Assembly (NCBI GenBank): GCA_963820545.1
Contig: CAWGAJ010000001.1
Location: forward strand, 682,001-746,000
Direction of reading: 5' to 3'
DNA length: 64,000 nucleotides
DNA from: CAWGAJ01 sp963820545
GTDB lineage: Bacteria > Planctomycetota > Planctomycetia > Pirellulales > Thermoguttaceae
The notes under the pieces are model-generated. The model was not told where the DNA came from. It saw only the letters and a program-made list of their open reading frames with translations, and made no database searches. Every line of letters starts with the position of its first letter. Positions within the stretch are counted from its first letter, which is position 1. Shown one piece after another: positions 63,821 through 64,000 of this stretch. The translations under genes were made by a program, and so were the position numbers.

Positions 63821-64000
63821 CGTACAGCAATCGAGATGACCAAGGCGTATTCGTGCGCACGTTCCACACCGGCGGGCCGACAAATGCCCCGGAATATACC
63901 AGCGAGCAGAAGCGCGTGAATCTGACCGGGGCCGGCGCAAAAGTTCCCCACGCTGGCCATGACCCCCGCCGGCGCGTACGTCGCCGTGTGGCAGGGCAAC
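63821..64000 (+). CDS. Giant surface protein, last part in window, open at the edge
   Basis: Read with two further one-base corrections, this stretch continues the same repeat (YSNRDDQGVFVRTFHTGGPT, then EQKRVNLTGAGAK, then FPTLAMTPAGAYVAVWQGN). It has no stop before position 64000. A sorting signal or dockerin-like end is expected beyond the window. Confidence 0.75.

Overview
The window reads as a stretch of a Planctomycetota chromosome, probably a Pirellulales-like Planctomycetia lineage (class and order are inference). Pointers are a DUF1559 prepilin-like protein with the H-x9-DG motif, a giant surface protein opening with an LEPRxLL-type segment (IDPLEERMLLTL), a secreted PEP-CTERM protein with a formylglycine-enzyme fold, a TIGR03032 protein, an HpnN-like MMPL exporter, and several small proteins I have seen only in planctomycetes. 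No rRNA, tRNA or CRISPR array was recognised.

Layout. 0-5 kb: small conserved proteins, a TPR lipoprotein, an MntA/HepT toxin-antitoxin pair between 61-bp direct repeats, and a DUF1559 protein. 5-12 kb: purF with a relic of a second purF 3' end behind it, a HEAT-repeat lipoprotein, a metallo-beta-lactamase-fold hydrolase, a secreted sulfatase-modifying-factor-like protein and a possible NlpC/P60-like membrane protein. 12-20 kb: trmB, fabZ with a coupled 32-residue basic peptide, a large TPR protein and the MMPL exporter. 20-28.5 kb: the PEP-CTERM protein, an isoprenoid run (xseB, ispA, dxs), guaA, surE and a lipoprotein. 28.5-31 kb: a Cys/His protein, two GNAT acetyltransferases and a Gly/Ser/Tyr-repeat protein. 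31-38 kb: three tandem copies of a TMTC-like (DUF1736 plus TPR) membrane protein, with an IS630 remnant between copies 1 and 2. 38-51 kb: guaB with a downstream conserved protein, a coiled-coil protein, a rhomboid protease, an S41-like protein lacking its nucleophile, typA, a secreted protein, nadK, a TIM-barrel isomerase-like protein and a TraB-like protein. 52-64 kb: a TIGR03032 protein and a giant repeat-rich surface protein that runs off the window.

Two themes dominate. First, short palindromic elements with GGGGAC/GTCCCC ends lie not only between genes but inside reading frames, without breaking them: in dxs, in all three TMTC-like genes and just after the signal peptide of a secreted protein. 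A different 27-bp palindrome lies in frame in purF. Every insertion falls in a domain linker, a loop between membrane segments or a post-signal region. This resembles the coding-sequence palindromic elements of Rickettsia and is the best candidate for an undescribed system here. Second, about 18 apparent single-base frameshifts affect otherwise conserved genes, including ones normally indispensable (ispA, dxs, nadK, purF). Several lie in short homopolymer runs, so assembly or sequencing indels are likelier than mass gene decay. Coordinates for those genes span the whole reconstructed gene.
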